DNA of 6,815 nucleotides from Nanosynbacter sp. (GTDB lineage: Bacteria > Patescibacteriota > Saccharimonadia > Saccharimonadales > Saccharimonadaceae), in assembly GCA_015257605.1 (NCBI GenBank), contig JABZJV010000027.1:1-6815 (forward strand), given 5' to 3'. The position numbers and the translations under genes are program-made. A model generated the notes under the pieces. That model made no database searches. It was not told the origin of the DNA and worked only from the letters and a program-made list of their open reading frames with translations. Below, piece after piece: positions 5,825-6,815 of the stretch; position 1 is the first letter of the stretch, and each line of letters opens with the position of its first letter.

Positions 5825-6052
5825 TTACGCTGCGAGCGTAACGTCATCCTGCGTAACAGTCGTTTTCGCTTTACCGCGGCGACTAATGCGGCCGCCCTTA
5901 GCGCCAGCGATACGAGCTAACTGCGGATTAGCGGCAAAACCGCCCGTGTGCCCGTTTTGGCCGCCTTTACGGCCAATTTTTGCATAGAAATTTGGGTCTT
6001 TGGCCAAGTTCTTTTTAGCTGCTTTCATGCCGCCGATTTTTGTTCCTGCCAT
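5825..6052 (-). CDS. KGG-motif (YciG-like) small basic stress-type protein
   Basis: The 75-residue basic protein carries Gly-Gly repeat motifs: GG at 7-8, GRKGGQNGHTGG (27-38) and GAKGGRISRRG (50-60), with NPQLARIAGAKGG (42-54) matching the spacing of KGG repeats. KGG proteins (bacterial YciG, Con-10-like) are small, hydrophilic and linked to stress or stationary phase; their biochemical role is not established. There is no signal peptide or membrane segment. The many Arg/Lys residues between the repeats make nucleic-acid contact conceivable, but nothing proves it. ATG at 6052-6050 is preceded by GGGAG with 8-nt spacing. The gene has its own consensus promoter and a structured leader of about 100 nt, which suggests high and regulated expression. 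It stands alone between a terminator and a gene-free region. Confidence 0.8.
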   Translation of the reverse strand: MAGTKIGGMKAAKKNLAKDPNFYAKIGRKGGQNGHTGGFAANPQLARIAGAKGGRISRRGKAKTTVTQDDVTLAA

Positions 6053-6152
6053 ATTATTATCTCCCGCCCGCTCCGGGCAATATTAAAAGGGCTCGCCTAC
6101 CTCTATAAGAGATAAGTAAACCCTCGCTTTATCTCACATATGTTATATGTAC
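6053..6152 (-). promoter_or_regulatory. Structured 5' leader of the KGG gene
   Basis: The leader of about 100 nt can form several stems. ACATAT/ATATGT lies at 6136-6150 with a 3-nt loop. TTATCTC/GAGATAA pairs 6109-6115 with 6129-6135. A smaller CTCT/AGAG stem (6101-6111) overlaps it, so the two exclude each other. GCCCG/CGGGC (6066-6078) has a 3-nt loop directly before the GGGAG ribosome binding site (6065-6061). It does not match any riboswitch class I can recognise. Competing stems next to an SD are what a riboswitch, thermosensor or stability element would show. Confidence 0.45.
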
Positions 6153-6158
6153 TCTTTT

Positions 6159-6187
6159 ATATTAGCACAAACGAGACAAAATGTCAA
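6159..6187 (-). promoter_or_regulatory. Consensus promoter of the KGG gene
   Basis: On the minus strand a perfect -35 TTGACA (6187-6182), a 17-nt spacer and -10 TAATAT (6164-6159) are present. Predicted initiation is near 6152. Just upstream, an 8-nt tandem repeat (6195-6210) is AT-rich and could serve as an UP element or an activator site. Confidence 0.85.
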
Positions 6188-6194
6188 TGGTTAC

Positions 6195-6210
6195 AAATTA
6201 TGAAATTATG
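6195..6210. repeat. Tandem 8-nt direct repeat upstream of the KGG promoter
   Basis: AAATTATG occurs twice back to back (6195-6202 and 6203-6210), 7 nt upstream of the KGG -35 box and between it and the divergent small-RNA promoter. Placement suits an UP element or a regulator site for either promoter, but AT-rich chance repeats are common. Confidence 0.5.
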
Positions 6211-6222
6211 GTATAAAAACCG

Positions 6223-6251
6223 TTGCGTTTATTCGTCTGGTGCGATATTAT
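6223..6251 (+). promoter_or_regulatory. Possible promoter for the small-RNA candidate
   Basis: TTGCGT (6223-6228), a 17-nt spacer and TATTAT (6246-6251) give a plausible sigma70-type promoter with a good -10 and a weak -35 (3 of 6). It would start transcription near 6258, divergent from the KGG gene. Confidence 0.45.
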
Positions 6252-6257
6252 AGATAT

Positions 6258-6367
6258 GCACCTGTTTGAACCTTCAAAACTACGAGGTTCACCACAAATA
6301 CAATTCTCGTTTTCTGCGAGATCCGAGAATATAAAAATAACGCTCTCGAAAGGGCGTTATTTTGTTT
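6258..6367 (+). ncRNA. Candidate small RNA (about 110 nt, three stem-loops)
   Basis: No open frame fits here, yet the stretch has a promoter-like element, two perfect stems and an intrinsic terminator. Stem 1 is TGAACC (6267-6272) / GGTTCA (6286-6291). Stem 2 is ATTCTCG (6303-6309) / CGAGAAT (6324-6330); its left arm can instead pair CTCG with CGAG at 6317-6320, giving two competing folds. Stem 3 is the terminator (6334-6363). It lacks the marks of SRP RNA, tmRNA, RNase P RNA or tRNA. The start site is a prediction. Confidence 0.45.
6334..6367 (+). terminator. Intrinsic terminator closing the small-RNA candidate
   Basis: AAAATAACGC (6334-6343) pairs perfectly with GCGTTATTTT (6354-6363). Three more pairs inside (one G-U on the plus strand only) leave a CGAA loop. 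GTTT follows. The G-U pair becomes a C-A mismatch on the minus strand, so the plus strand is favoured. Confidence 0.8.
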
Positions 6368-6490
6368 ACTGAGCTGTCACGAAACGCAGCAGCGATCTGG
6401 GAGCCTACCCGTCTCATAAAAATATCCTAAGCGCCATAAGACAATCTGTAGTTTTGCCGCTAACAGACAACGGCACTAAACACGTCAGCC
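6368..6490. other. Gene-free stretch between two facing terminators
   Basis: I see no coding frame with protein character, no tRNA and no strong promoter here. Small inverted repeats are present (TGCCG/CGGCA at 6455-6475; TCTGT/ACAGA at 6445-6467), but they overlap and are short. It is probably spacer between the small-RNA candidate and the rRNA operon end. Confidence 0.5.
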
Positions 6491-6522
6491 AAAAATAAAA
6501 ACCACCCTTTCGGATGGTTTTT
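6491..6522 (-). terminator. rRNA operon terminator downstream of 5S
   Basis: On the minus strand AAAAACCATCC (6522-6512) pairs with GGGTGGTTTTT (6507-6497) around a GAAA tetraloop, with one G-U pair; a second run, ATTTTT, follows (6496-6491). The G-U pair is a mismatch on the plus strand, so the orientation matches rRNA transcription. It begins 7 nt past the 5S 3' helix. Confidence 0.9.
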
Positions 6523-6529
6523 ATATAAT

Positions 6530-6635
6530 CCGGCACCGTGCTAGATTCCCACTTACGCAGTATTATCGCCGCTGAGGAGCTTAACTTCTGTGTTCGGAAT
6601 GAGAACAGGTGTTTCCTCCTCGCCATGGGCACCGG
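6530..6635 (-). rRNA. rrf: 5S ribosomal RNA
   Basis: The minus strand carries the conserved 5S core CATTCCGAACACAGAAGTTA and AGCTCCTCAGCGGCGATA. The ends close as helix I: CCGGTGCC (6635-6628) pairs with GGTGCCGG (6537-6530), six Watson-Crick and two G-U pairs. From helix to helix it is about 106 nt; true ends may extend a few bases. That is shorter than the usual 115-120 nt, and the deficit is in the helix IV/loop E arm, where the hairpin is reduced to something like ACU-GCGUA-AGU. It is the last gene of a leftward rRNA operon. Confidence 0.93.
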
Positions 6636-6640
6636 AGGAG

Positions 6641-6690
6641 GGGGTTTAAAGCGCTTGGTTCCACATATAATCCGTGGTGGGCCAAACCCC
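6641..6690 (-). other. 23S-5S spacer stem-loop
   Basis: GGGGTTT (6690-6684) and AAACCCC (6647-6641) are exact complements and enclose a further CCAC/GTGG stem (6677-6674 with 6664-6661). Such long stems in rRNA spacers are typical processing sites for RNase III-like enzymes. No tRNA is found in the spacer. Confidence 0.55.
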
Positions 6691-6737
6691 TTCCTTCGAT
6701 GTCCTTGTTCGGCTAGCTCGTGCCTATAATCGAAAGA

Positions 6738-6815
6738 TCGACGTTGGTGCGAACACCAATTACTAGTCAAGTCTACCTTATCCACGCTATCAATGCAAGC
6801 ATTAACCTCGTAGAC
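6738..6815 (-). rRNA. rrl: Probable 3' end of 23S ribosomal RNA (partial)
   Basis: Upstream of 5S on the minus strand, the sequence GCATTGATAGCGTGG, then TAGTAATTGG, resembles the conserved 23S 3' end (GTTGATAGG ... TACTAAT in E. coli and Bacillus). A hairpin TTGGTG-TTCG-CACCAA (6759-6744) with a UUCG loop lies near the expected end. The segment between TTGATAG and TAGTAAT is about 21 nt, against roughly 40 in the model species, so the terminal helices would be trimmed. The exact end is not visible, and the identification relies on order (23S-5S) and partial motif matches. Confidence 0.55.

Noticed and set aside
6286..6300. GGTTCACC resembling a tRNA T-arm
   Set aside because: No acceptor, anticodon or D-arm can be built around it.
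6414..6785. Minus-strand open frame of 123 residues
   Set aside because: It runs through the rRNA terminator, 5S rRNA and the 23S-5S spacer; the RNA gene explains the sequence.

Overview
This window most likely comes from a member of the Patescibacteria (Candidate Phyla Radiation), with Saccharibacteria (TM7) as my best guess. The evidence is a compact gene set: a short IF-2 (591 residues), a four-domain ribosomal protein S1, two LPKTG cell-wall-anchor proteins, a small KGG-motif protein and a short 5S rRNA. TAA, TAG and TGA all end genes here, which fits the standard bacterial code and argues against the UGA=Gly lineages (Gracilibacteria, Absconditabacteria). The lineage call rests on gene style and memory, not on a search.

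Left end (1-628): the 3' end of a plus-strand surface protein with a proline-rich stalk and LPKTG anchor, closed by a bidirectional terminator facing infB.

Left-centre (630-4351): three minus-strand genes in transcription order: a low-complexity LPKTG protein with two tandem motifs, rpsA (S1) and infB (IF-2). The LPKTG gene has a near-consensus promoter. A second strong promoter for rpsA-infB overlaps the LPKTG stop codon. The rpsA leader has its Shine-Dalgarno (SD) sequence 48 nt from the ATG, with a hairpin between that could bring the two together. Pairing S1 and IF-2 in one transcript suggests joint control of translation initiation.

Centre (4352-5808): a divergent promoter region, then two overlapping plus-strand genes: a small ROK-family sugar-kinase-like protein lacking the usual zinc loop, and a small HEYGH metallopeptidase-like protein with a C-terminal zinc ribbon. 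Two tandem hairpins, one a perfect 12-bp stem, sit at the ROK stop codon and inside the second gene. A bidirectional terminator follows.

Right (5825-6815): a minus-strand KGG stress-type protein with a consensus promoter and a structured leader of about 100 nt. Next is a gene-free stretch with a candidate plus-strand small RNA (promoter, two stems, terminator). Last is the end of a leftward rRNA operon: probable 23S 3' end, spacer hairpin, 5S rRNA and its terminator. No sortase, CRISPR array, transposon or tRNA was seen.
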